60,048 bases of DNA from Aphanothece sp. CMT-3BRIN-NPC111 (GTDB lineage: Bacteria > Cyanobacteriota > Cyanobacteriia > Cyanobacteriales > JAHHGU01), in assembly GCA_019359765.1 (NCBI GenBank), contig JAHHGU010000028.1:1-60048 (forward strand). Reading direction: 5' to 3'. A program made the translations under genes and the position numbers. This document shows positions 47,520 to 55,413 of the stretch, in pieces. The notes under the pieces are model-generated. The model was not told the origin of the DNA. It did no database searches and was given only the letters and a program-made list of their open reading frames with translations. The stretch's first letter is position 1. Each line of letters opens with the position of its first letter.

Positions 47520-48371
47520 TCAGGTTCTGAGGATTTCCACCTCACGCTTGAGTGAGGCAATCAGTGCATTGCGGCTGCGTAGGTAAACGGCAACGCCATG
47601 CAGGTTGCAGTCGCAGGGACGCAGGTTTACCCCGGTAAGAGGCATTAAGGCTTTGACTTGTTGGCAGTCAAGCCGATGGTGCTGGCAGTAGTAGACATAA
47701 ACCTGCGTTTGGGGGTTGGGGTTGTGCTGAAATGCTTGCTCAACTGTGCCGATAGGATTACTGCCCAGCTTCTCCTTTAAGATTGAGAAGCGGTTATAAA
47801 GTGCTTTGCTCAAGCCGAGTTCCAGCCGCAGGTACTCCTCAGGCTGGTGCCAGAGACGGGGGTTGAACAAGTGCCTGCCCACATCAGGTCGCGCAAAGTC
47901 GGATAGTTTAACTTGAGGACCATAGGCAAGGATACTTTCGGCTCCGGTTATTTGCCCAATGTATAAGGCGGCGAAGCCTCCTGCTGAAGCCCCCAAGGTA
48001 ATATGATGGCTGGCTCCCAGTTGCTTCTGGAGCTGCAATACCTGTTCGGCATAAAATGCTAATCCCCCCGGACTGCCTTGGGGAGTGAGGTGATACCACA
48101 GACCCCGAATATCGCGAAGGAAAACGAGATTAACCCTACTTCCTACGGTTCCCAGGGATTTCCGGAACTCGAATATGGGCAGTCCACCAAAGGGAAGTGC
48201 CAATCCAGCAAAGCTAAACAAGGTGGTATCTGCCTGGTTATCCACGACTTCATAAAAGTTAGCCATTTGCTCCGGAGTGAAATCCTCTGGCAGCACCAGC
48301 CGGTTAGTATCGCGGTACATATCCGCCAGCAGGACAAGATCCTCCTTAAGGCTTTTTAGCCATTTATTCAT
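47520..48371 (-). CDS. Alpha/beta-hydrolase-fold protein
   Basis: 283 residues. The nucleophile elbow is TLGASAGGFAALYIG near residue 147, matching GxSxG with an extra Gly. N-terminal TTLFSFAGLALPFGGLPIFEF and VNLVFLRDIRGLWYH look like the early strands of the fold. The C-terminal Asp/His are less clear (a His in CNLHGVAVYLRS is the best candidate). Similar proteins are often annotated as hypothetical hydrolases of secondary-metabolite or polysaccharide loci. In this RiPP island it could be an esterase or peptidase, but nothing in the sequence proves that. Same strand as the two oxygenases upstream. Confidence 0.65.
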   Translation of the reverse strand: MNKWLKSLKEDLVLLADMYRDTNRLVLPEDFTPEQMANFYEVVDNQADTTLFSFAGLALPFGGLPIFEFRKSLGTVGSRVNLVFLRDIRGLWYHLTPQGSPGGLAFYAEQVLQLQKQLGASHHITLGASAGGFAALYIGQITGAESILAYGPQVKLSDFARPDVGRHLFNPRLWHQPEEYLRLELGLSKALYNRFSILKEKLGSNPIGTVEQAFQHNPNPQTQVYVYYCQHHRLDCQQVKALMPLTGVNLRPCDCNLHGVAVYLRSRNALIASLKREVEILRT

Positions 48372-48534
48372 AAGCAGTCCTATTTGAGTTGTGAGAATTA
48401 TTTGCGTGAATGAACCGCAAAGACGCGAAGAGCGCTAAGAAAGAAAAGAAAGGGACAATCAATATCACGTATTAGTTAGGACTGCATATATAGTGCTTGC
48501 GTAACTTGATTTTGAGATATTTTTATCATTAAAT

Positions 48535-48605
48535 CTCTGGCAAAATTCGCTCAAATATTGCAAATTATCTGCGTTTATCTGCGTACATCTACGTTCTAAA
48601 AAACC
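48535..48605 (-). repeat. GCAGAT-family dispersed repeat (inverted orientation)
   Basis: AATTATCTGCGTTTATCTGC then GTACATCTACGTTCTAAAAAA, flanked by GGCAAAATTCGC; same family as 33110-33175. The sequence AATATTTTTGCAAGAAGTC follows, as in a block seen near 33190. Confidence 0.65.
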
Positions 48606-48656
48606 AAAATCAATATTTTTGCAAGAAGTCTATTACAAATACCTGAGTAACCGATG

Positions 48657-49850
48657 CTATGAATTGCCGAAGATACTCAGCAGTCCTTCTTGGAGCAGGC
48701 GACGCACCAGCACCAGCTTGCTCTGAGTGCTGAGTCTTCCAGGAATTTCCTGCACGCAAAATGACTCTGTAGCCACGATAAACCGTAAGGCTACCTCGGT
48801 ACGTAAAGGCAACTTGACAGTGTTACCAGGAAAGTGGATGTAGATGGAGTCATCCTGGGTGCTGGTGTGGCAGCGTATGCCTTTTCGCTTGCTCAGCACG
48901 GTTTCTGAGCCAACCTCATCAATGCGATCGCACTGATAAAAATGTCCGCCCGGTAAAGGTATCATGCGTTCAACGAAGGACTGAGCCATTTGCTCTACTA
49001 CTTCCTCAAGTTGAGCCTGCTGAGAAAATACCTCCAGAACTTCTTGAAACTGTGCTTTAAGCGTTGGCGTGACTCCACCAGCGTTCAACGCCCCAAGGGG
49101 AAGACTCCGACGCAGGCGCACGTCCTGTTTACTCGCCTCAGTCAGCGCTACAGCTAGCACATGAGACCAACGGTAGACATAGGCTCCAATCGTAATATGA
49201 AGTGAGGAGGAGTGAGAGGTCATTGCCTCATGCACAAAACCACGGGGTATGTACAAGATATCCCCAGGTTGGAGACAAACCTCATACAAAGGCTCGCGGA
49301 ACATCCCAGAGGGGACAGTTTCAAGATTTTCATGAATGGGTAACGTACAGAAGGCATCGTATACGCGCCACTGCTTAAACCCCTCAATTTGCAAAATGAA
49401 CACATCATGCGTATCAAAATGTTGAGGGAAGCCTTGGGAATCCTGAGGCGTTAGGTACAGTTTAGCTACGACTGGACAGCTAAAGAAGTCTTCTAAATTC
49501 TGACAGAGCCTAGCTACAGGCAAAAAGCGCTCTTTTAAAGTATTTAGGATGACCGTGTTCCCCTGGCGGTAGGCGCTGTAGACATCGTTGATACCAAGCG
49601 GCTTATCCTTGTCTAACAGATTCTCAACCGTAAACTTTTTGCTTTTACTATAGAACCGAAGTTCGGAAATTTTGAGTTGAGCCGTAAGCAGATAAGAGTC
49701 CAGTTCCTGTAGAGAGAATAATCCTGAATAGTAGTCAGAATCTCTACCTGAGATTACTAGGGGCTGTTGCTCCCAGTACTTGTCAAAAAACACGCTTGTT
49801 TCAACAGGTGAAATAAGCTTTTCAAAGTTCAGGTTCTTGTCAGGCAACAC
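48657..49850 (-). CDS. JmjC/cupin-like 2-oxoglutarate oxygenase, copy 2
   Basis: 397 residues starting at GTG 49850, with a strong ribosome binding site AGGAGG 8 bases upstream. The iron triad is H144 and D146 (FPQHFDTHDVFILQIEGFKQ) and H207 (YIPRGFVHEAMTS). It is closest to copy 3 and less similar to copy 1 at 31675. ROXA/cupin-4-type proteins hydroxylate protein side chains. It lies 248 bases downstream of copy 3 on the same strand and probably arose by duplication. Substrate unknown; the graspetide-type precursor at 51589 or the Nif11 core is a candidate (inference). Confidence 0.85.
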   Translation of the reverse strand: MLPDKNLNFEKLISPVETSVFFDKYWEQQPLVISGRDSDYYSGLFSLQELDSYLLTAQLKISELRFYSKSKKFTVENLLDKDKPLGINDVYSAYRQGNTVILNTLKERFLPVARLCQNLEDFFSCPVVAKLYLTPQDSQGFPQHFDTHDVFILQIEGFKQWRVYDAFCTLPIHENLETVPSGMFREPLYEVCLQPGDILYIPRGFVHEAMTSHSSSLHITIGAYVYRWSHVLAVALTEASKQDVRLRRSLPLGALNAGGVTPTLKAQFQEVLEVFSQQAQLEEVVEQMAQSFVERMIPLPGGHFYQCDRIDEVGSETVLSKRKGIRCHTSTQDDSIYIHFPGNTVKLPLRTEVALRFIVATESFCVQEIPGRLSTQSKLVLVRRLLQEGLLSIFGNS

Positions 49851-50007
49851 CTGTTTTACCTCCTATACTATGGTTTGTCTAGCACAGTAAAACTTAGCTT
49901 TTAGCAATTAGCAATTAGTAATTAGCTTTTAGAGCCGCATCTGGATGGTGCTTGGGGGCGAGATCGATTGTCACTCTTCCAGACAAGGCAACCGCTATAA
50001 TACCCAA

Positions 50008-50123
50008 TAAATAAATCTAGGAGCTTGGACATTGATACTACGCATTTCCTTTGTTTTCCCTAAATAAATTTAGGGGCTTGAAACCGTGAATTACGAATTA
50101 CGAATTACGAATTATTTTGGTCA
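50008..50123 (-). repeat. 125-bp dispersed repeat, copy B (inverted), at the oxygenase stop
   Basis: Reverse complement of 36574-36698: read on the minus strand it runs TTGACCAAAATAATTCG, three AATTCGTA octamers, AAGCCCCTAAATTTATTTAG and an AAGCTCCTAGATTTATT. The last codons of the copy-3 oxygenase (TKIIRNS and stop) are encoded by the repeat. Confidence 0.8.
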
Positions 50124-51312
50124 ACAGCCCTTCCTGTATCAGGCGGCGCACTAGCACCAACTTGCTCTGCGTACTCAGGTTACTGGGGATAGCGTGGACG
50201 GGAAAAGACTTTGTGGCAGCGATAAATCGCAAGGCTGGCTCAGTACGCTTGGGCAGTTTCACAGTGTTGCCTGGGAATTGTATGTAAATAAAGTCTGCCT
50301 GGCTACTGATGCGGCACCGCATACCTTTTCGCATACCTACCAGCGTGTCTAAGCCAATTTCACTAATGCCATCGAGCTGATGAAGATGACCGTCCGGCAA
50401 AGGTACCATGTTTTCAATTAAGGACTCGGTTAATTTATCCACCGCCTCCTCTAGTTGAGCCTGTTTGCAGAAAAGCTCCAGAACTTCTTGGAACTGCTCT
50501 TTAAGTCCTAGAGTTACTCCGCCTGGATTCAACGCACCCACAGGTAGGCTCTTACGCAGGCGCACATCCTGTTTACTCAGCTGGGTTATAGCTGTAGCCA
50601 GTACGTGAGACCAACGGTAGACATGAACCCCAATCGTGATATGAAGCGAGGATGTATTGGAGGTCATGGCTTCATGCACAAAGCCACGAGGTATGTACAA
50701 CAAATCCCCTGGCTGAAGATACACCTCGCATAAAGGCTCATGGAACATCCCCGGTGGTACTTCCTCGAAGTTCTCATCAATGGGTAATTCACAGTAAGCA
50801 TCGTAAACACGCCAGTGCTTACTTCCTTCAATCTGAAGAATAAACACATCATGGGCGTCGAAATGTTGGGGGAAACCCTGAGCTTCTTTGGGCGTTAAGT
50901 ACAGGTTTGCTCCCACCGAACAGGTAAAGAAGTCCTCTAAGTTCCGGCACAGGTTAGCTACAGATGGATAACGCTTGCCTAAGTGGTTCACAATCAGAGT
51001 ATTCCCCTGCCGGTAGGCGTTGTACACTTCGTTGATACTAGGGGGCTGATTCTTGTCCAACTGATTCTGAGCTGCAAACTCTTTAGACTTACTGTATAAT
51101 CGCAATTCCGGAATATTCAGTTTAGCTGTAAATAGATAAGACTCCAGTTCCTGGATGGAAAATAATTCCGAATAATAATCATATTTTCTGCTAGATATGA
51201 AAAGGGGGTGTTGCTCCCAGTACTTGTCAAAAAATACACCTATCTCCATCGGTGAAATAAGCTGTTCAAAGTTCAGGTTATTGTTAGAAATCACGAAGTT
51301 TTTTTTCACCAA
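50098..51312 (-). CDS. JmjC/cupin-like 2-oxoglutarate oxygenase, copy 3
   Basis: 404 residues with the longest start (TTG 51312); GTG at 51309 or 51294 are equally likely and no good ribosome binding site decides. The iron triad is H150 and D152 (FPQHFDAHDVFILQIEGSKH) and H213 (YIPRGFVHEAMTSN). A C-terminal winged-helix-like part matches copies 1 and 2. Its C-terminal seven residues come from a dispersed repeat, yet the length equals that of the paralogues, so function should be kept. Divergent from the graspetide-type cassette, with a 276-base gap between the starts that must hold both promoters. Confidence 0.85.
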   Translation of the reverse strand: MVKKNFVISNNNLNFEQLISPMEIGVFFDKYWEQHPLFISSRKYDYYSELFSIQELESYLFTAKLNIPELRLYSKSKEFAAQNQLDKNQPPSINEVYNAYRQGNTLIVNHLGKRYPSVANLCRNLEDFFTCSVGANLYLTPKEAQGFPQHFDAHDVFILQIEGSKHWRVYDAYCELPIDENFEEVPPGMFHEPLCEVYLQPGDLLYIPRGFVHEAMTSNTSSLHITIGVHVYRWSHVLATAITQLSKQDVRLRKSLPVGALNPGGVTLGLKEQFQEVLELFCKQAQLEEAVDKLTESLIENMVPLPDGHLHQLDGISEIGLDTLVGMRKGMRCRISSQADFIYIQFPGNTVKLPKRTEPALRFIAATKSFPVHAIPSNLSTQSKLVLVRRLIQEGLLTKIIRNS

Positions 51313-51588
51313 AAGCTACTAAATTTAATGTGAACCATCGCTAATCTAGATACGTCCTAAAAATTGCCGATCTCTGTAAATCATAATTTGCATCCCTCTT
51401 GAGAAGTATAATTAAGCGCTATAAACTACACGTTGCTTCAATTATTTACGGAAAATTTAATGGGATAATTATTTAAGTATAAATTACTAAATAAAAACTC
51501 TGTTAATTCCTTTGCAAAATCAGAAATCCTCGTTTCCCTTGTTGTAACTTGAAATAGTGTGTTATCAATTTGGCAGGAGAAACTTCAA

Positions 51589-51774
51589 ATGGCAAATCCA
51601 AATGAAAACCCCAGCAATCCTGAAGAAAAGGCGACTTCAATAGAAAATCTAGCGCCTGAAGATCAGGACTTAACTGAGGAAGAACTGACCGAGGAGGACA
51701 TCCAAAGCGTCAGTGGTGGAATGCGAGGCGACGAAGTTACAGGTCGTAAGGGCAACGTCCCAACCTATGATTAA
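51589..51774 (+). CDS. Putative graspetide-type precursor peptide
   Basis: 61 residues from ATG 51589, with AGGAG 11 bases upstream; an in-frame GTG at 51559 has no such site. The leader is very acidic (LTEEELTEEDIQS) and closes with SVSGG, a double-Gly-like end. The following 17 residues, MRGDEVTGRKGNVPTYD, hold Thr, Lys, Asp and Glu, i.e. donors and acceptors for side-chain ester or amide links. Two genes downstream are an MvdD-like ATP-grasp ligase and a PpiC-like protein, which is the strongest evidence. It does not contain the classical microviridin core, so it belongs to another group. Core boundaries are inferred. Confidence 0.78.
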   Translation: MANPNENPSNPEEKATSIENLAPEDQDLTEEELTEEDIQSVSGGMRGDEVTGRKGNVPTYD

Positions 51775-51850
51775 CACGCTTGCTGTAAGCGGGTACTTCA
51801 TGTAATCGCTGTTACTGGGGTGCAGCGCAGGTTTCTAGACCTTTCTCGCT

Positions 51851-52924
51851 GTGCCCTTTCTTCGTAAGGGAACTTATTTTGTGCTCCTGTTGTTAACTAC
51901 TCCTGATGACACAGCGGCCGATCGCGTAGAGAGCCGATTGAGGCAGAAAGGAGCAGACGTGCTGCGGTTTGACGACGCACAGTTTCCTGCCCATCTCGGA
52001 CTTTCACTTGTTTATACGGCAAACGAAGGACTGCGACACGTACTGCACTTAGCAGGAAAAACAGTTCCACTAGAGGACATCACCGCGGCTTGGGATCGAC
52101 GCCCTCGTCCGGCAACAGCATCAGAGCAAGTTACTGAGCCAGCCCTACAAAACTATATTGCTAAAGAGTCCAGTCATTTTCTTGATGATGTTTGGGAAAC
52201 CTTGGATTGCCTGTGGTTGCCCGGTAAGCGTTCCGCCATCCATCGAGCAAATTACAAGGCAACCCAATTGAAAATTGCCACGAGCTTAGGTTTTGAAATT
52301 CCTCCTACCCTGATTACCAACAACTCAAAGGAGGTGCTGGAGTTTTACCGCACTCACAACGGCAATATCGTGAGCAAGGCATTCCACTCCTCCTTGGTGC
52401 AAAGTGACTCTGGCGGGGGAGGGAGAGCTTGCCATGTGCATACCCAACCTATATCTCACCGTGCCGTTGGTTATATCAACAGTGTTCGCTACTGCCCGGT
52501 TATTTTCCAGGCTTATGTGCCTAAACAGGTTGAATTGCGGATTACGGTAGTGGGAGAGCAAGTCTTCGCCGCCGAAATCCACTCTCAGCAAAATCACCAC
52601 ACGCGCCATGACTGGAGGCGTTACGACCTAGGTCGCACGCTGCACCGTCCCCATGCGTTGCCAGAACAAGTGCGGCAGCTGTGCCTGGAGTTCATGGCTC
52701 AACTAGAGCTTTGCTATGGAGCCATAGACATGATCGTGACACCTGAAGGAGGTTATGTCTTCCTAGAGATTAACCCCAATGGTCAGTACGGGTGGATCGA
52801 ACAATTGACAGGTATGCCCATTGGTGAAGCTATTTGCGACCTGCTGCTGTCACCGAGAACCCCAAGCCCAAACCCTAATATGGCTGACTGGCAGGGGATG
52901 GAAGGAGCAAACTGTGATCAGTGA
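51851..52924 (+). CDS. MvdD-like ATP-grasp RiPP ligase
   Basis: 357 residues at the longest start (GTG 51851); a GTG at 51881 preceded by AAGGGA would give the usual short N-terminus MLLLLTTPDDTAADRV. Family strings: VLRFDDAQFP, AAWDRRPRP (the W-x-R-R-P motif), NYKATQLKIATSLGFEIPPT, QAYVPKQVELRITVVGEQVF, and EINPNGQYGWIEQLTGMPIG with the metal-binding Glu/Asn. MvdC/MvdD-type enzymes activate Asp/Glu side chains as acyl phosphates and join them to Ser/Thr or Lys of the core. The precursor is 76 bases upstream. The end overlaps the next gene by 11 bases, so they are coupled. Confidence 0.92.
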   Translation: MPFLRKGTYFVLLLLTTPDDTAADRVESRLRQKGADVLRFDDAQFPAHLGLSLVYTANEGLRHVLHLAGKTVPLEDITAAWDRRPRPATASEQVTEPALQNYIAKESSHFLDDVWETLDCLWLPGKRSAIHRANYKATQLKIATSLGFEIPPTLITNNSKEVLEFYRTHNGNIVSKAFHSSLVQSDSGGGGRACHVHTQPISHRAVGYINSVRYCPVIFQAYVPKQVELRITVVGEQVFAAEIHSQQNHHTRHDWRRYDLGRTLHRPHALPEQVRQLCLEFMAQLELCYGAIDMIVTPEGGYVFLEINPNGQYGWIEQLTGMPIGEAICDLLLSPRTPSPNPNMADWQGMEGANCDQ

Positions 52925-53981
52925 AACAATTCAAAGAGCATTGCTGGAAACCTTAGAGTGCCTCGTGGAGGTGCAAAATGAACAGGTGGATACTGAGGGA
53001 GCGATCGCGCGACTGGGTGTTGTGCAAGAGCGACATCCCGATCTAAATCTAGACTTGCTCTGGGAAGAAGAGGGGTATACGGAGGCTCTGCACTATGACG
53101 CACTGCTGCATCTGCCTGGGGGTGGAACCGTCTCTTTAAGCTATTGTCCTGAAAAAGGAGTGCCCTGGCTGTTGCGCGGCGGGCATTTTGCGCGGGAGTA
53201 CAACATAGTCCGCGTCAACAGCATTACTCTTGATGTCCAATATGTGGTGTCCTGCCTGGACTTTCTCTGGAATGAAGCCCGCCTAATTGCGCGTCTGGTG
53301 AACAGATGTCTAATTGATGAGGCAATTCTCAAGCGTGGCATTCAAGCCTCTCCTGGGGAATTACAGCGGGCTATGGATGAATTTAGGCGATCGCGCAGGC
53401 TGTTCACAGCAGAGGATACATTGCGCTGGCTTGAGCAGCAGGGCACCACGCACAAAGAGCTTGAGCAAATGCTGGCTGCGGAGGTCAACACTCGTCTGCT
53501 GCGCGAGCAAATAACAGGTGGGCGTGTGGAACAATACTTCCGCGATCGCAGATCAAAGTTTGACACCGCCTGCATCGCCCGCTTCCGAGTCGCTACTCAG
53601 GAACACGCGCAGCACCTTAGTGAAACCATCCGTAGCGGCGCAATGGATTTTTATGACGCGGCTGAATCTTCTTTTCTCACTTGCACAGATCGGGAAGAGA
53701 AAGGAGATGGCAAGCTGTTTGCCCGTATACAACGCAGGCTGATGTCACCGCAGCAGGCAACGGAAATATTTGCTGCTTCGCCCGGAGCAGTCGTCGGTCC
53801 TGTTTCCAGCGGTGATGGTTATGATATCATCCGCGTTTTAGAGATCCATCCTGCCTGCTTGGACGAGAGGACATGCGAGGCGGTTAAAGAGGCGTTGTTT
53901 ACAGAATGGTTGGCTCAAGAGCGGCAAAAGGCAAGTATTGAGTGGTTTTGGGGGCGCACCGAGGCTAGCCGCAGTCTATAA
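52914..53981 (+). CDS. PpiC/SurA-like putative peptide-maturation protein
   Basis: 355 residues from GTG 52914, chosen because AAGGAG lies 6 bases upstream and the frame before it only shadows the ATP-grasp gene. The first 140 residues are unassigned (ETLECLVEVQNEQVDTEGAI). Residues about 140-240 look like a SurA N-terminal helical region (LIDEAILKRGIQASPGELQR), and about 240-330 like a parvulin-type domain (SSFLTCTDREEKGDGKLFAR, GAVVGPVSSGDGYDIIRVLE). PpiC-related proteins are known next to ATP-grasp RiPP genes; a chaperone or prolyl isomerase for the precursor fits (the core has one Pro). No signal peptide, so cytosolic. Last gene of the cassette. Confidence 0.78.
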   Translation: MISETIQRALLETLECLVEVQNEQVDTEGAIARLGVVQERHPDLNLDLLWEEEGYTEALHYDALLHLPGGGTVSLSYCPEKGVPWLLRGGHFAREYNIVRVNSITLDVQYVVSCLDFLWNEARLIARLVNRCLIDEAILKRGIQASPGELQRAMDEFRRSRRLFTAEDTLRWLEQQGTTHKELEQMLAAEVNTRLLREQITGGRVEQYFRDRRSKFDTACIARFRVATQEHAQHLSETIRSGAMDFYDAAESSFLTCTDREEKGDGKLFARIQRRLMSPQQATEIFAASPGAVVGPVSSGDGYDIIRVLEIHPACLDERTCEAVKEALFTEWLAQERQKASIEWFWGRTEASRSL

Positions 53982-54111
53982 CGGACAAGGGGGGCAAGGA
54001 ATTAGATGCAAGGCGCTGTATAACAAAAATATTTATGTAGAAAATTTAATTTGATTGGCTCAGTATTCTTGACTTACAAAACAAAAACTATCAAATAATT
54101 AGGAGTTAAGC

Positions 54112-55221
54112 ATGGAAGTAAAAGCAGCAGTCGCTTACGGCGCAGGTAAACCGTTGAGCATTGAAACAGTACAGCTAGAAGGCCCAAAGGACGGAGAAGT
54201 GCTGGTTGAGATTAAAGCAACTGGCGTATGCCATACAGATGCTTATACCCTTTCCGGTGACGATCCTGAAGGTTTATTCCCCGCTATCCTGGGTCATGAG
54301 GGAGCCGGTGTTGTCGTAGAAGTAGGGTCTGGTGTGACTAGCCTCAAACCAGGCGACCATGTAATTCCCCTCTATACCCCAGAATGCCGCCAGTGTGAAT
54401 ATTGTCTCAGCAGAAAAACCAATCTCTGTCAAGCCATCCGTTCAACTCAGGGTCGCGGTCTAATGCCGGATGGAACCAGCCGTTTTTCTCTAGATGGTCA
54501 GATACTCCATCACTATATGGGCACCTCCACGTTTGCCAACTATACAGTGCTACCTGAAATTGCCGTTGCCAAGATTCGCTCAGATGCACCCTTTGATAAG
54601 GTTTGCTACATTGGCTGCGGCGTCACGACTGGCATCGGTGCAGTAATTTACACAGCAAAAGTCGAGCCGGGAGCAAATGTGGTAGTCTTCGGGCTGGGCG
54701 GTATTGGTCTCAATGTCATCCAAGGCGCTCGCATGGTAGGTGCCAACATGATTGTGGGGGTGGATATCAACCCCGCCAAGCGCGCACTAGCTGAGAAATT
54801 CGGCATGACCCACTTCGTAAATCCTCAGGAAGTAGAGGGCGATTTAGTCGCCTACCTCGTTGACTTGACCAAAGGCGGTGCTGATTACAGCTTCGAGTGC
54901 ATCGGCAACGTCAATATTATGCGTCAAGCATTGGAATGCTGCCACAAGGGTTGGGGCGTCAGCGTTATTATCGGCGTTGCTGGTGCTGGTCAGGAAATCA
55001 AAACCCGCCCTTTCCAGCTTGTCACCGGGCGTGTTTGGAAGGGTTCAGCTTTCGGTGGTGCCAGAGGGCGCACGGATGTTCCTAAAATCGTTGACTGGTA
55101 CATGGAAGGCAAGATTAATATCGACGATTTGATTACCCATGTAATGCCGCTTGAGCGCATTAATGATGCTTTCGATTTGATGCACAAAGGTGAGTCTATC
55201 CGCAGCGTCGTAACCTTTTAA
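54112..55221 (+). CDS. frmA: S-(hydroxymethyl)glutathione dehydrogenase (class III alcohol dehydrogenase)
   Basis: 369 residues, full length. It oxidises the glutathione-formaldehyde adduct with NAD+ and can also reduce S-nitrosoglutathione. Motifs: catalytic zinc [10 protein letters not shown] and GHEGAGVV, structural zinc [15 protein letters not shown], and the nucleotide loop [29 protein letters not shown] is typical of class III enzymes. AGGAG stands 6 bases before the ATG. Followed after 192 bases by the S-formylglutathione hydrolase, completing the pathway. The gap contains a hairpin (55251-55279). Confidence 0.95.
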   Translation: MEVKAAVAYGAGKPLSIETVQLEGPKDGEVLVEIKATGVCHTDAYTLSGDDPEGLFPAILGHEGAGVVVEVGSGVTSLKPGDHVIPLYTPECRQCEYCLSRKTNLCQAIRSTQGRGLMPDGTSRFSLDGQILHHYMGTSTFANYTVLPEIAVAKIRSDAPFDKVCYIGCGVTTGIGAVIYTAKVEPGANVVVFGLGGIGLNVIQGARMVGANMIVGVDINPAKRALAEKFGMTHFVNPQEVEGDLVAYLVDLTKGGADYSFECIGNVNIMRQALECCHKGWGVSVIIGVAGAGQEIKTRPFQLVTGRVWKGSAFGGARGRTDVPKIVDWYMEGKINIDDLITHVMPLERINDAFDLMHKGESIRSVVTF

Positions 55222-55250
55222 GCGGATCAGCATAATTCAACATCACTTGT

Positions 55251-55279
55251 GGAGGTCGGTGATTGGTCATTAGACCTCC
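55251..55279 (+). other. Hairpin between frmA and fghA
   Basis: GGAGGTC (55251-55257) and GACCTCC (55273-55279) pair around 15 bases. No T-run follows, so it may be a weak terminator or an mRNA-stability element. An inverted GCAGAT-type remnant (AATTATCTGCGTTCATCTGG) follows near 55325. Confidence 0.4.
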
Positions 55280-55413
55280 TGCATGAATCAAAAAATTATC
55301 CTCACCGTAATCATAAAATCTCCCAATTATCTGCGTTCATCTGGGGTAAAAAAGCTCAAAGGCTTTTCAACTAACAACTAACAATCCCAACATACGTTCA
55401 CATACTTATCTAA

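Noticed and set aside
51718..51771. RGD tripeptide in the graspetide-type core as a cell-adhesion motif
   Set aside because: A three-residue match in a 17-residue core is expected by chance; no other support.
51774..51795. CGCTT/AAGCG stem after the graspetide-type precursor as a terminator
   Set aside because: Five base pairs and no T-run; could at most be an attenuator.
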